DNA of 52,507 nt, taken from the NCBI GenBank assembly GCA_013289475.1, contig JABCZW010000014.1, forward strand, positions 1 to 52,507, written 5' to 3'. Source of the stretch: Bacteroidota bacterium (GTDB taxonomy: Bacteria; Bacteroidota; Bacteroidia; JABEUT01). Below the pieces are notes generated by a model. That model had not been told where the DNA came from and searched no databases. It worked only from the letters and a program-made list of their open reading frames with translations. Position 1 is the stretch's first letter. Each line of letters opens with the position of its first letter. Positions 27,197-35,421 of the stretch are shown piece by piece. Position numbers and translations under genes: made by a program.

Positions 27197-27300
27197 ATGG
27201 AAGCATTAACAACAAGAGCCAAATTGGCAGTAAATAAAAAGATGAGTTTTAAAGAGCGCATATACTTGCCTGCTAATCTTGGCAACCATTTGAATGTTTA
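27197..27300 (+). pseudogene. Possible 5' stub of nuoI (NADH dehydrogenase subunit I)
   Basis: A frame opening at 27197 reads MEALTTRAKLAVNKKM and SFKERIYLPANLG. It resembles the N terminus of Bacteroidota NuoI (pattern LxxRxKxxxNKxMTFxERxYLxAI). After about 30 residues the similarity ends, none of the ferredoxin cysteines of NuoI follow, and the frame runs into the convergent regulator gene. A CATCTTTG box lies about 20 bases upstream. This looks like the remains of a broken copy, not a working gene. The identification rests on remembered family sequence and is tentative. Confidence 0.35.
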
Positions 27301-27305
27301 TAGTT

Positions 27306-27839
27306 TTATTCTCCATTTAGAATACGAAATTTCAATTCATTTATCGCTATGTTCTTTTCTCTTGTTCTTCCTACCCGTAACGCATCCACCAATGCAAGCA
27401 GTTGATATAAGTCCTGATCTTTGATCACGGCATCAACTACTGAAGGGTAAAGAGGAGTAATACTCTGGCCCTTTGTATTGCCATGCGCAGAAGGCCAAAC
27501 ATACTGCTCTTCACTTTGAATTTCGCTCTTAAGCGGCAATGCGGAATGAGCGGTGGGGATACCGCGTACTATCGCACCCGGCTTTTGAGGAAACATATAA
27601 GCAATTGCATACTGCAGTATATCCATTAAAGCAAGGCGCATTACTTTTTTTCCGCTTCCATCCAATAATCCGGCATACTTGGAACGCACCAATGATTGAC
27701 TGACTTCAGCCTGGCTTATGTTTAATGATTCAGCCAGAGGTACCTGCTGCCAATTAGTGTTGCCGGTTTTTCCATAGGCAATAATTTTTAGCAGGATAAG
27801 AATATCCTGAGGCTTTAAGGCATGGCTTACATTTCTCAT
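27306..27839 (-). CDS. Winged-helix regulator, orphan
   Basis: The 177-residue protein has an N-terminal helix-turn-helix of MarR/winged type (WQQVPLAESLNISQAEVSQS, then LVRSKYAGLLDG, residues 31-61). A C-terminal region follows with PTAHSALPLKSEI, VWPSAHGNTKGQSITPLYP and ELLALVDALRVGR-like residues. I recognise the shape as a small family of DNA-binding regulators but cannot name its ligand or partner. It has no co-directional gene downstream within the window. Two near-identical palindromes lie upstream of its start and are probably its own operators. Confidence 0.75.
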   Translation of the reverse strand: MRNVSHALKPQDILILLKIIAYGKTGNTNWQQVPLAESLNISQAEVSQSLVRSKYAGLLDGSGKKVMRLALMDILQYAIAYMFPQKPGAIVRGIPTAHSALPLKSEIQSEEQYVWPSAHGNTKGQSITPLYPSVVDAVIKDQDLYQLLALVDALRVGRTREKNIAINELKFRILNGE

Positions 27840-27848
27840 AACTGTGAG

Positions 27849-27872
27849 TATTGCATATTGCGATATGCAATA
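27849..27872. promoter_or_regulatory. Palindromic operator 1 upstream of the winged-helix regulator
   Basis: A perfect inverted repeat with 10-base arms, TATTGCATAT and ATATGCAATA, around a TGCG spacer. It starts ten bases from the regulator's start codon. The near copy at 27914-27937 has the same spacing, which supports a protein-binding site for a dimer. Confidence 0.65.
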
Positions 27873-27913
27873 TTACAAATTAAATTGATGAAATACAAGT
27901 ATTTATGTTATTA

Positions 27914-27937
27914 TATTGCATATTGCAATGTGTAATA
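27914..27937. promoter_or_regulatory. Palindromic operator 2 upstream of the winged-helix regulator
   Basis: The left arm TATTGCATAT and spacer length match operator 1; the right arm ATGTGTAATA differs at two positions. The two operators start 65 bases apart, roughly six helical turns, so cooperative binding or looping is possible. Confidence 0.6.
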
Positions 27938-28030
27938 TTGCTGCCAAAGTACTTGATTTAAAAGTAGTTATTTATGCAGGCAGGTCACATAAAAATATGT
28001 CTGTATTGTATCTGAATAACCGTTACCTGC

Positions 28031-28951
28031 TTAATTAAAGGACTGCCTAAATCCTAAAGGGGATAGGTTGGTCTTTGTTTTGAATAGCTTACTGAATGAC
28101 TGAGGATATTCAAATCCTAATTCGTAAGCAATCTCGCTTATAGACATATTGGTGGTGGATAGTTTTTCCTTGGCCTTTTCAATCAATTTATCATGTATAT
28201 GCTGTTGGGTGTTTTGGCCTGTCAATGTTTTAAGCATACCGCTTAAATAATTGGGTGAAACATTCAGCCTCTCGGCAATGTATTGAACAGTTGGTAATCC
28301 TTTTTGCGCTATATCATTGCTGTTAAAATACTCATTTAGAATATCCTCCAGTTTGTCAAGGGTTTTATGGTTGGCTATTTTGCGGGTAATAAATTGGCGA
28401 TTGTAAAACCGCTCAGAATAGGTGAGCAATAATTCCAGTTGGGCTATAATTACATCCTGACTGAATTTATCAATGTTCGAGCGGTATTCCTGGTCAATAT
28501 TCTGCATGGTATTTATTATCATGGCTTCTTCTTTATCTGAAAGAAACAAAGCCTCATGCACCGAATAGTCAAAGTATTCATATTTTTTTATGGTTTTAGC
28601 TAAGGGCGTGTTCCATAAAAAATCGGGGTGGACAAGCAACAGCCACCCTGTATGTGTCAATTCCTTACCTTCCTCAACCTCAATTCCAAATACCTGTCCC
28701 GGAGAAATAAAAGACATCGTACCTTCATCAAAATCATATTCCTGCTGGCCGTATTTCATTTTGGCATTGAAATTCTTTTTCAAAGAGATGGAATAAAAAT
28801 CAAATACTATGCTTATCGGCTTATTACCGGGCAAATGTGTAATAGATTCAAAATTTACCACACTTATTAAAGGATGCTCCGGTTTAGGCAAGCCCATAAC
28901 CTGGTGATAATCGCTTATTGTTTTAATCCTATATGGCTGCGTGTTTGTCAT
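28031..28951 (-). CDS. AraC-family transcriptional regulator
   Basis: This 306-residue protein has an N-terminal cupin-like sensing domain (about residues 1-190) and a C-terminal AraC DNA-binding pair with VQYIAERLNVSPNYLSGMLK and MSISEIAYELGFEYPQSFSK, then LFKTKTNLSPLGFR. It most probably controls the two oxidoreductase genes upstream on the same strand or others nearby. A TATATTTG -7 box lies at 28956-28963, only five bases from the ATG. That would give a leaderless message if it is used, so a second promoter is likely. Confidence 0.92.
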   Translation of the reverse strand: MTNTQPYRIKTISDYHQVMGLPKPEHPLISVVNFESITHLPGNKPISIVFDFYSISLKKNFNAKMKYGQQEYDFDEGTMSFISPGQVFGIEVEEGKELTHTGWLLLVHPDFLWNTPLAKTIKKYEYFDYSVHEALFLSDKEEAMIINTMQNIDQEYRSNIDKFSQDVIIAQLELLLTYSERFYNRQFITRKIANHKTLDKLEDILNEYFNSNDIAQKGLPTVQYIAERLNVSPNYLSGMLKTLTGQNTQQHIHDKLIEKAKEKLSTTNMSISEIAYELGFEYPQSFSKLFKTKTNLSPLGFRQSFN

Positions 28952-28991
28952 ATTTCAAATATAATCACTTTCGTTGCTATAATTCAATACA

Positions 28992-29762
28992 TCATTTCTT
29001 TTCAGCAAGCATAACATCAACAGGTTTACTCAGTTGTGCAAAAATAAAACGCGGCGCTAAGCGGCTTAAAAAGTGTAATATTTTAGCCATACCGGGATAT
29101 ATTTCAAGTTTGTCTTTTTGCATCCCTTTAATTGCAGCGGCAATTACGTTGTCCGCGGCCATAAGAGATTTACTGTCCATATTAAACTTATCAATCAGTG
29201 GCGTACTGGCGGCCGGGGGAAGCAGTTCAAATACTTTAATGTCGGTGTTTTTTAATTGCACACGTAAGGATTTCGTATATGAACGAAGCCCCGATTTGGT
29301 AGCCCCGTAAACGGGAGAAACAGGAAAGGGAACTAACGCCAATCCGGATGTTACATTTAAAATGGCGGCGGTTTTTTTAGTCTTAAGATAGGGCAAAAAC
29401 TCCTGTACCATACGGATTGGACCCGATAAATTTATTTCAATCTCACGGGTGATAGTATTCACATCGTTAGAAGTATCATGCAGGTTTATTTTACGCATCT
29501 CGCCGGCATTATTAATCAACATATTCAAGGCAGGGAATTGTTGTGTCACCTTTTCAAATAATACTTCTATTGCTTTGGGGTCGCTAACATCGCTTTGAAA
29601 TGTATGTACTCCTGGCAACAGTTTTTTTGTCTGTTCAAGCTTCACCTCATTTCTGCCGGTAATAATAACGGTATTGCCAAGTTTAATCAATTGCTTTGCG
29701 AACTCCAGCCCAAAACCACTTGTTCCGCCAGTTATCAGGATAGTATTATTGGTTAGTTTCAT
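28992..29762 (-). CDS. Short-chain dehydrogenase/reductase (DltE-like)
   Basis: This 256-residue SDR has ILITGGTSGFGLEFAKQL as the NAD(P)-binding loop, NMLINNAGEMRK, and the catalytic YGATKSGLRSYTKSL (Tyr-x-x-x-Lys, around residue 147) with an upstream serine in LNVTSGLAL. The C terminus is hydrophobic. Substrate unknown; close homologues are often called DltE-like. It stands between an AraC regulator and an NmrA-type protein on the same strand, a combination often seen for stress- or redox-responsive clusters. Confidence 0.9.
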   Translation of the reverse strand: MKLTNNTILITGGTSGFGLEFAKQLIKLGNTVIITGRNEVKLEQTKKLLPGVHTFQSDVSDPKAIEVLFEKVTQQFPALNMLINNAGEMRKINLHDTSNDVNTITREIEINLSGPIRMVQEFLPYLKTKKTAAILNVTSGLALVPFPVSPVYGATKSGLRSYTKSLRVQLKNTDIKVFELLPPAASTPLIDKFNMDSKSLMAADNVIAAAIKGMQKDKLEIYPGMAKILHFLSRLAPRFIFAQLSKPVDVMLAEKK

Positions 29763-29902
29763 GTTTTTGTTTTATTATGCTATTATTTTATAACTGATAA
29801 AAGTGGAGGTAATCAATAAGGAACGTAATACATAAACAAAGCTTTATGTTATATCTTTCTCACTTTTTGATAGGGAAATTAAATTTCAAGAATAATGTAT
29901 AA

Positions 29903-30805
29903 TCAGACTTTATTATAAACCGCCGCAAATTCCTTTGCCCATTCCTTCAATTTTATTTTACCCAAGGTTGGCTTGTGCCGATTATAATCTTCATACAAAA
30001 CATCGCCGCGCCTACTTGCGTTCATTTCCACTAAACCTTTGGCAATATTGGGGTTCATTCCTGACGCTATCATGCCGTTCAGCATTTTTTCATCGGGTAT
30101 AGTAATCCATTTTAAATCAGGTTTGCCGATAGATGCACCTAAAATAGCGGCCACTTCATTGGGCGAAAGTTCCTCACTTGCTATGTATCGAATTGTTCTG
30201 CCCTCAAACGGTTTTTCCATTTCTTCCGCAATAACAGAAGCAATATCCAGGGGAGAAACCCATGGTTCTTTGTCATCGCCGCCATAATTGGATATGATTG
30301 CGCCTTGTGTTTTTATGGTTGGTATAAATGCTAACATGTTGTAGTAAAAACCAACAGGGCGCATAAATTTGATGGATACATCGTTCGGCAATTGCTTCAA
30401 AATGTTTTCCACATTATAATGAAAAGCGAGCATACCATTGCCTTTATCGGTGTGGGCGCCAATACTGCTAAGATGCACCACACGTTTTACCCCAGACTTT
30501 TCTATGGCTTGTTTATAATTAAGGCCAATCTGGGTAATGGCATCTATGATGTTAACATGTTGGTCAGAGAAACGGCCCTCGCCAAGAGTTTCCATAACAT
30601 AAACTATATCTGCCTCTTTGAAAGCTTCTGTCAGAAAACCTGCGTCGTGCATAGAGCCAATGGTAGCTTTTGCTCCAATGGCTTCAATCTCTTTTTGTCT
30701 TTCGGTTTTGCTGCTGATAACCGTAACTGTATGTCCTTTTTTTACTAACTCTATTGCCAGTGGCTTGCTGATGTGCCCTAAAGAACCTGCGATTGTAATT
30801 TTCAT
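29903..30805 (-). CDS. NmrA-like NAD(P)-binding protein
   Basis: This 300-residue atypical SDR begins MKITIAGSLGHISKPLAIEL with a GxxGxxG-like loop, followed by VTVISSKTERQKEIEAIGAK. It contains VKRVVHLSSIGAHTDKGNG, where a canonical catalytic Tyr-x-x-x-Lys is absent, and FMRPVGFYYNML. NmrA/HSCARG-like proteins sense NAD(P) or act as azoreductase-like quinone reductases. No substrate can be assigned. It is the most upstream gene of the minus-strand AraC cluster and is divergent from the tolC gene. Confidence 0.85.
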   Translation of the reverse strand: MKITIAGSLGHISKPLAIELVKKGHTVTVISSKTERQKEIEAIGAKATIGSMHDAGFLTEAFKEADIVYVMETLGEGRFSDQHVNIIDAITQIGLNYKQAIEKSGVKRVVHLSSIGAHTDKGNGMLAFHYNVENILKQLPNDVSIKFMRPVGFYYNMLAFIPTIKTQGAIISNYGGDDKEPWVSPLDIASVIAEEMEKPFEGRTIRYIASEELSPNEVAAILGASIGKPDLKWITIPDEKMLNGMIASGMNPNIAKGLVEMNASRRGDVLYEDYNRHKPTLGKIKLKEWAKEFAAVYNKV

Positions 30806-31137
30806 ATTAGTTTAGATTTATTTGATAAGGCAAAATTGCACCTCAATAGGGAAGCCGGCGTAGCCTAATCCACTATTGTTGTATCCAAAACAAGGTTTGT
30901 TTAGAATAAGAATATTAGAATAAAGCAGAATCTCAAGTTATCCATTATTTCGAAATACACCTTTATCAAATTTGACCAAGGATCAATGCTTTATCATTAA
31001 CCTGATAATACTACATATTTAATAGTTAATAATATTAATAGTTAACTAATATAACAATTAATTGTATCTTTGTCAAAATTTTCAGTGGATATAATAGATG
31101 GGATTATAATTGCTATGAGATTTTATAATAATAAGAT
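30806..31137. promoter_or_regulatory. Divergent intergenic region with MarR-type box and tolC promoter
   Basis: This 332-base gene-free spacer serves the minus-strand NmrA gene and the plus-strand tolC gene. It holds a perfect palindrome TAGTTAACTA at 31039-31048, followed by AATATAAC, and the -7 box TATCTTTG at 31065-31072, 65 bases before the tolC ATG. The AGTTAAC element also occurs upstream of both MarR genes and of the PCMD-like gene. No other coding signal is seen in it. Confidence 0.6.
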
Positions 31138-32511
31138 ATGATTTTAATAAAACCAATGGGATATAGATTTTACATAACTGTTTTGTTTACAGCAACATTT
31201 CAGATGGCCTATGGAGGAGATACTGTGAAGCCGCGTTTTATCACTATGGACAGTGCGGTTACTTTGGGGATAAGACATAGTCATTCTATAGCAGCATCGG
31301 CAGCACAGGTTCAGCAGTCACAGGCTATGTTGGGTGAAGTTAAAGATATGGTAATGCCCAATGTTGATATATCCCTTGGCTATACAAGGCTGAGCAATAT
31401 ACCGACGGAATACCTGATGATTCCCGGCTCACCCGCAGAGATACCATCTACTGCATTATTTCCTGTTCTCCTTAATAGTTATTCTGCTGTGGCGTCGGTG
31501 CAGGAAAATGTCTTTGACGGATTTCAATGGAAGAATGGAGTGATAAGTCTTGATTATGCAGAAAAGGCATCTGAATATTCCTTCGAAAGTAAAAAGAACG
31601 ACGTTTCAATAAGAATTATTAACGCATACCTCAACTTATTCAAGTTACAAAAGGCGCGTTTTCTTATTGATGAAAATCTGGAAGAAATAAAAGCACATGT
31701 AAAAGAAGTAAGTGATTTTGCCGGGCACGGGCTTGCTACGGAAAATGATGTTCTGCGAACTAAGTTACAGCAATCAAATATGGAGTTATCTGAAATTGAC
31801 ATTAACAACCAGATACAAACGGTAAACTATAATCTAGGCATAATGCTAGGGTTACCTGAGAATACCCAGATAGAGATTGATACAACGACCATATTGGCCG
31901 ATAAAACTATGCAGCAACTTCCCTATTATATGCAAAAATTCATAAATGACCGTTACGATATAAAGGCAGCCGAAATGCAGGAGAAAGTGCAGGAGGCAGG
32001 GGTGAAAATAACACAGAGCAACGTTTACCCTAAATTAATAGTAGCCGCCGATTATGATTACTTAAATCCAAATCCACGGTTGGTTATACCTGAAGCTGTA
32101 TTCCAACCTACATGGGATATAGGTCTTAGATTATCTTATAGTCTTACCGGCCTCTATGATAATAAGCACAAAATGGAAGAAAGCCATGCCAAGCTTTTAG
32201 AGGCGCAGGAAACATACAATCAGTTAAATGATGATGTCAAGGAGGAAATAAACCGGGACTACCTTCAATATCAGCAGTCATTGCAGAAAATACAGGTATC
32301 AGAGAAATCACTTGATCAGGCCAATGAAAATTACCGCATTGTAAAATCAAGGTATGACAACCATATTGCATTATTGACCGACTTGTTGGATGCAAACAAT
32401 TTTTTATTGAATGCCCAGATAAATGTTATCTCCGCGAAGGCGGATGCGCAAATGGCATATTATAATATGCTGAAAGCGGCAGGAGAATTAACCTCTACTT
32501 CTAAAAACTAA
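31138..32511 (+). CDS. TolC-family outer membrane efflux protein
   Basis: This 457-residue protein has a signal peptide (YRFYITVLFTATFQMAYGG) and two OEP repeats of long coiled-coil helices with ITMDSAVTLGIRHSHSIAAS near the start and FQPTWDIGLRLSYSLTGLYD in the second half. It forms the outer-membrane tunnel of a tripartite exporter. The second in-frame ATG at 31156 gives a cleaner signal peptide. The EmrA-like adaptor follows 11 bases downstream, so both are one operon; the matching EmrB-like pump is 7.9 kb away. Confidence 0.93.
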   Translation: MILIKPMGYRFYITVLFTATFQMAYGGDTVKPRFITMDSAVTLGIRHSHSIAASAAQVQQSQAMLGEVKDMVMPNVDISLGYTRLSNIPTEYLMIPGSPAEIPSTALFPVLLNSYSAVASVQENVFDGFQWKNGVISLDYAEKASEYSFESKKNDVSIRIINAYLNLFKLQKARFLIDENLEEIKAHVKEVSDFAGHGLATENDVLRTKLQQSNMELSEIDINNQIQTVNYNLGIMLGLPENTQIEIDTTTILADKTMQQLPYYMQKFINDRYDIKAAEMQEKVQEAGVKITQSNVYPKLIVAADYDYLNPNPRLVIPEAVFQPTWDIGLRLSYSLTGLYDNKHKMEESHAKLLEAQETYNQLNDDVKEEINRDYLQYQQSLQKIQVSEKSLDQANENYRIVKSRYDNHIALLTDLLDANNFLLNAQINVISAKADAQMAYYNMLKAAGELTSTSKN

Positions 32512-32522
32512 TAATCTACACT

Positions 32523-33572
32523 ATGACAAACGAAGAAATTGAAGAAATAAAACCTAAGAAAAAGAAAATAGGACCAATCATACTCGGCATTGTATTACTT
32601 GGCGTTGTGGTGTTCGGTATCAAAGAATATATTTATTACAGCAAGGTAGAGAATACGGACGATGCACAGGTAACAAGTAATATAGACCCAGTAATTGCCC
32701 GTATTACCAATTATGTAACCAGTATCAATTTTCAGGATAACGAGCCTGTAGTGAAAGGGCAGGTGCTTGTTCGGCTTGACGATGCGGATTTGAAATTAAA
32801 AGAACAGCAAACAGAGGCTGAACTGGAGAATGTTCGGGCCAATGTGGCTGTGGCAAAAGCTAATGCCGAATCGATTGAATCGATGATGTCTACGTCGAAA
32901 GATGAAATTGACGCCGCCCAGATTACTTACAACAAGGACTCGGTTGATTTTGACCGCTTCAAGAACCTGATAAAGGATGGTTCTATAACTCAGGAACAAT
33001 ACGACAACTCAAAGTCTGTTTTCCAGAGTGCAGCCAAACAGGTTGATATTGCCCGCAGGAAATATGAATCCGCAGAAAAGCAATATGAAGTAGCCCAGGC
33101 TAATTTAAACTCGGCACAAACCAATGTTGCTATTAAGCAGAGCGCGGTCGATTATACTAAATTACAATTGTCTTACACAACAATCTATGCTCCTGCAAAC
33201 GGAAAAGCTTCAAAGCGGTCTATCGAAGTAGGGCAATTGGTGCAGGCGGGTTCGCCTTTACTTGCTATTGTAGAAGACAGTATGTGGATCGAAGCTAATT
33301 TTAAAGAAACCCAGATGAATAATATGAAAGTGGGGCAAACTGCTGAAGTTGAAATTGATGCTCTTGATGGCAAGATATTGAACGGGACAATCAGTTCATT
33401 CGCCGGAGCGACAGGAACTATATTCTCATTGTTGCCACCCGATAATGCGGCGGGGAACTTTGTAAAAGTAGTTCAGCGTATACCTGTTAAGATAGTCTTG
33501 GATACAAAGAGTGAGTTCTATAAACAATTACGCCCCGGCCTTAGTGTAGAAACCACGGTTAAAGTAAGGTGA
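32523..33572 (+). CDS. HlyD/EmrA-family membrane fusion protein
   Basis: This 349-residue adaptor has one N-terminal membrane helix (KIGPIILGIVLLGVVVFGIK), the biotinyl-lipoyl halves VTSINFQDNEPVVKGQVLVR and YTTIYAPANGKASKRSIEVGQ, an extended coiled coil (residues 85-205, rich in Ala, Glu and Lys) and a C-terminal beta-barrel domain. It links an inner-membrane pump with TolC. The domain order is that of EmrA, the partner of DHA2-type EmrB. It is directly behind tolC; no pump gene follows it. Confidence 0.93.
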   Translation: MTNEEIEEIKPKKKKIGPIILGIVLLGVVVFGIKEYIYYSKVENTDDAQVTSNIDPVIARITNYVTSINFQDNEPVVKGQVLVRLDDADLKLKEQQTEAELENVRANVAVAKANAESIESMMSTSKDEIDAAQITYNKDSVDFDRFKNLIKDGSITQEQYDNSKSVFQSAAKQVDIARRKYESAEKQYEVAQANLNSAQTNVAIKQSAVDYTKLQLSYTTIYAPANGKASKRSIEVGQLVQAGSPLLAIVEDSMWIEANFKETQMNNMKVGQTAEVEIDALDGKILNGTISSFAGATGTIFSLLPPDNAAGNFVKVVQRIPVKIVLDTKSEFYKQLRPGLSVETTVKVR

Positions 33573-33627
33573 AACGCTGATTTCGTATAGTGAGTTAGGC
33601 TTAAACTTATAGTTTTGGGAAAGTTAA

Positions 33628-33651
33628 TATAGTTAACGCTCAACAACTATA
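33628..33651. promoter_or_regulatory. Inverted repeat upstream of the first MarR gene
   Basis: TATAGTT and AACTATA form seven-base arms ten bases apart, with AGTTAAC at 33631-33637 inside the left part. The -7 box TATATTTG at 33654-33661 follows immediately. This is probably an autoregulatory operator for the MarR gene starting at 33679. Confidence 0.55.
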
Positions 33652-33678
33652 CTTATATTTGCCATTAAACGATATTAT

Positions 33679-34143
33679 ATGAAAGAAAAGGAAAACCGTT
33701 TAGGCCTTTACTTCGGAATACTTACTAAAAGGTATTTTGGCGTTTTGATTAAAAAACTCGAAGGACTTGATATAGAAAGGCATTTTTTCATATTATTAAC
33801 GATACATGAAAGTAAAACCAGGTGTACCCAACAGTATCTTGCGGATACGATGCTTGTTGATAAGGTTGCGATGGTTAAAAATATTGATTATTTATCTAAA
33901 AAGGGTTATGTTGTGCGGGAGGAAAATCCAAATAACAGAAGGGAAACCCATATTCTTTTAACACCAAAGGCAAAAAAAGCGATAGGATTGATTTATATCG
34001 GCATTGAGAAAACAAATAAAGATGCGACTGCAGGTTTAACAAGAAAGCAAATAGAGGAACTCTTAAAAACATTGGAGATAATAAACGTTAACCTGCTCCA
34101 TACTCCTTCCAAGAAGATGGTCTTGGAAATGAAGAAAGCATAA
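33679..34143 (+). CDS. MarR-family transcriptional regulator (copy 1)
   Basis: This 154-residue winged-helix protein has CTQQYLADTMLVDKVAMVKN, then IDYLSKKGYVVREENPNNRR, the recognition helix and wing of MarR regulators, and PSKKMVLEM near the end. It is paralogous to the MarR gene at 39851: both start MKE(K/R)E-RLG, share YFGV, TQQYIADT-like helices, DKV-MVK and MPSKK or TPSKK ends, with roughly half of residues alike by eye. MarR proteins typically repress efflux operons and respond to small phenolic or toxic ligands. It follows the EmrA-like gene by 106 bases and has its own promoter box. Confidence 0.92.
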   Translation: MKEKENRLGLYFGILTKRYFGVLIKKLEGLDIERHFFILLTIHESKTRCTQQYLADTMLVDKVAMVKNIDYLSKKGYVVREENPNNRRETHILLTPKAKKAIGLIYIGIEKTNKDATAGLTRKQIEELLKTLEIINVNLLHTPSKKMVLEMKKA

Positions 34144-34160
34144 GAAGCTTATTTTAAAGT

Positions 34161-34188
34161 TTTCAATCACATCCGTTACGGATTGAAA
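34161..34188. terminator. Hairpin downstream of MarR copy 1
   Basis: TTTCAATC and GATTGAAA form an eight-base stem around an inner ATCCG-TTA-CGGAT palindrome, 18 bases after the MarR stop. No T tract follows, so termination activity is uncertain; it could be a regulatory hairpin. Confidence 0.35.
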
Positions 34189-34345
34189 TAGTCTCATTAT
34201 TAATACTTAACGATAGTTTCCTAAGGTTCATCGATAAGTCGGAATAATAATATATTCCAATTATAACTTTAGTCGTGCACTGAATCTTACAGGTTTATGA
34301 AATCTGTAGAAGTTTATAATAGTTATTAACTTTAAAGTTAAATAG

Positions 34346-34375
34346 TATAACAGTTAACAAATATAACTATATTTG
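34346..34375 (+). promoter_or_regulatory. MarR-type box and -7 promoter of the PCMD-like gene
   Basis: This 30-base stretch is identical to 39799-39828 ahead of the second MarR gene. It contains AGTTAAC (34352-34358), AATATAAC and the -7 box TATATTTG (34368-34375). It lies 59 bases before the ATG at 34435. The identity suggests the same MarR protein controls both promoters. Confidence 0.65.
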
Positions 34376-34434
34376 CAACCTCTTCCGTAATCGAAATTAT
34401 CAACCAGATACTAAATAATAATAAAACAAAACAC

Positions 34435-35331
34435 ATGAAATCAATTACTACAATAACCCTGATTTTTTTTACCACATTACTGTTCGCACAAACCAATCCC
34501 GCAACTCCCAATGCAGACTTCCAGTCATGGACACATTATTCAGCGGGTTATGATGACCCTGATAGTTGGAATTGCCTGAATCCGACTACGACCACTTTTG
34601 GCCTTTATACATGTGTTAAAGATTCGACTCCTGCCGACGTGTATACCGGAAAGTACTCAGCCAGACTAATCACTATGTCATATTTTGGCCAGCTGATACC
34701 GGGAACCATGACCACAGGTACTATTAATACAACAAGCCAGACCATCAGCGGAGGACTTTCTTACACACTAAGACCCGACAGTATTATAGGATGGTATAAA
34801 TACACTTCTGCAAGCGGAGATAATGCGGATATTGAATTTTATCTGTTTGGGTCAAGTAATTCAGATACAGTGGGAGAAGCTTTTTATAAAACCCCTACAT
34901 CCACTGTCGGGGCATATACCAGATTTTCCCTCCCGCTGACTTATAGGTCTTCACACGCGGTTCAAACCGCACTTTGGATAGTGACCTCAAGTGTCAACCA
35001 GAATAATGGTAAAGTCGGCAGTCAGCTTTATGTGGGTGAGTTGGGACTTGTCTTTGATTCTGCAACAGGTATCAACAATATAATTAATCAGGATATGATA
35101 ACTGTCGGGCCTAATCCGGCGAATGGTTTCATCTCCATAAGGAATATCTCAAATTCAAAATCTTTATTGTTTTCTTTGTTTGATGTTACGGGACGTAAAG
35201 TAGAAGAAGAGAGAATTATAAATGGTACCAATAATATACAATTAAATGGGATAAGTGGAGGAGCGTATATCTATTATATGCAAGATGAACAGAATAATGT
35301 AATTAAAACAGGTAAAATTATTGTTCAGTAA
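34435..35331 (+). CDS. PCMD-like T9SS-exported protein
   Basis: This 298-residue protein has a signal peptide (TTITLIFFTTLLFAQ), a beta-sandwich domain of about 185 residues resembling the putative carbohydrate metabolism domain (PCMD: NADFQSWTHY, YTGKYSARLIT, GWYKYTSASGDNADI, GSQLYVGELGL), and a type A T9SS sorting domain (ITVGPNPANGFISIRN to the end). It is likely displayed or released at the surface. The TonB-dependent receptor gene follows 90 bases downstream, and the shared promoter region suggests one unit. Confidence 0.8.
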   Translation: MKSITTITLIFFTTLLFAQTNPATPNADFQSWTHYSAGYDDPDSWNCLNPTTTTFGLYTCVKDSTPADVYTGKYSARLITMSYFGQLIPGTMTTGTINTTSQTISGGLSYTLRPDSIIGWYKYTSASGDNADIEFYLFGSSNSDTVGEAFYKTPTSTVGAYTRFSLPLTYRSSHAVQTALWIVTSSVNQNNGKVGSQLYVGELGLVFDSATGINNIINQDMITVGPNPANGFISIRNISNSKSLLFSLFDVTGRKVEEERIINGTNNIQLNGISGGAYIYYMQDEQNNVIKTGKIIVQ

Positions 35332-35410
35332 TAGCTTATTGAAACATAGACAGTTCAGGCCCTGTTTTCATAAGCGTCATAATTAATGGCGTACTAACTA
35401 TTAATATAAA

Positions 35411-35415
35411 AGGAG
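35411..35415 (+). promoter_or_regulatory. Strong Shine-Dalgarno for the TonB-receptor TTG start
   Basis: AGGAG, six bases before TTG at 35422. Such a site is unusual in this window and decides the start; no in-frame ATG gives a signal peptide. Confidence 0.7.
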
Positions 35416-35421
35416 AATACG

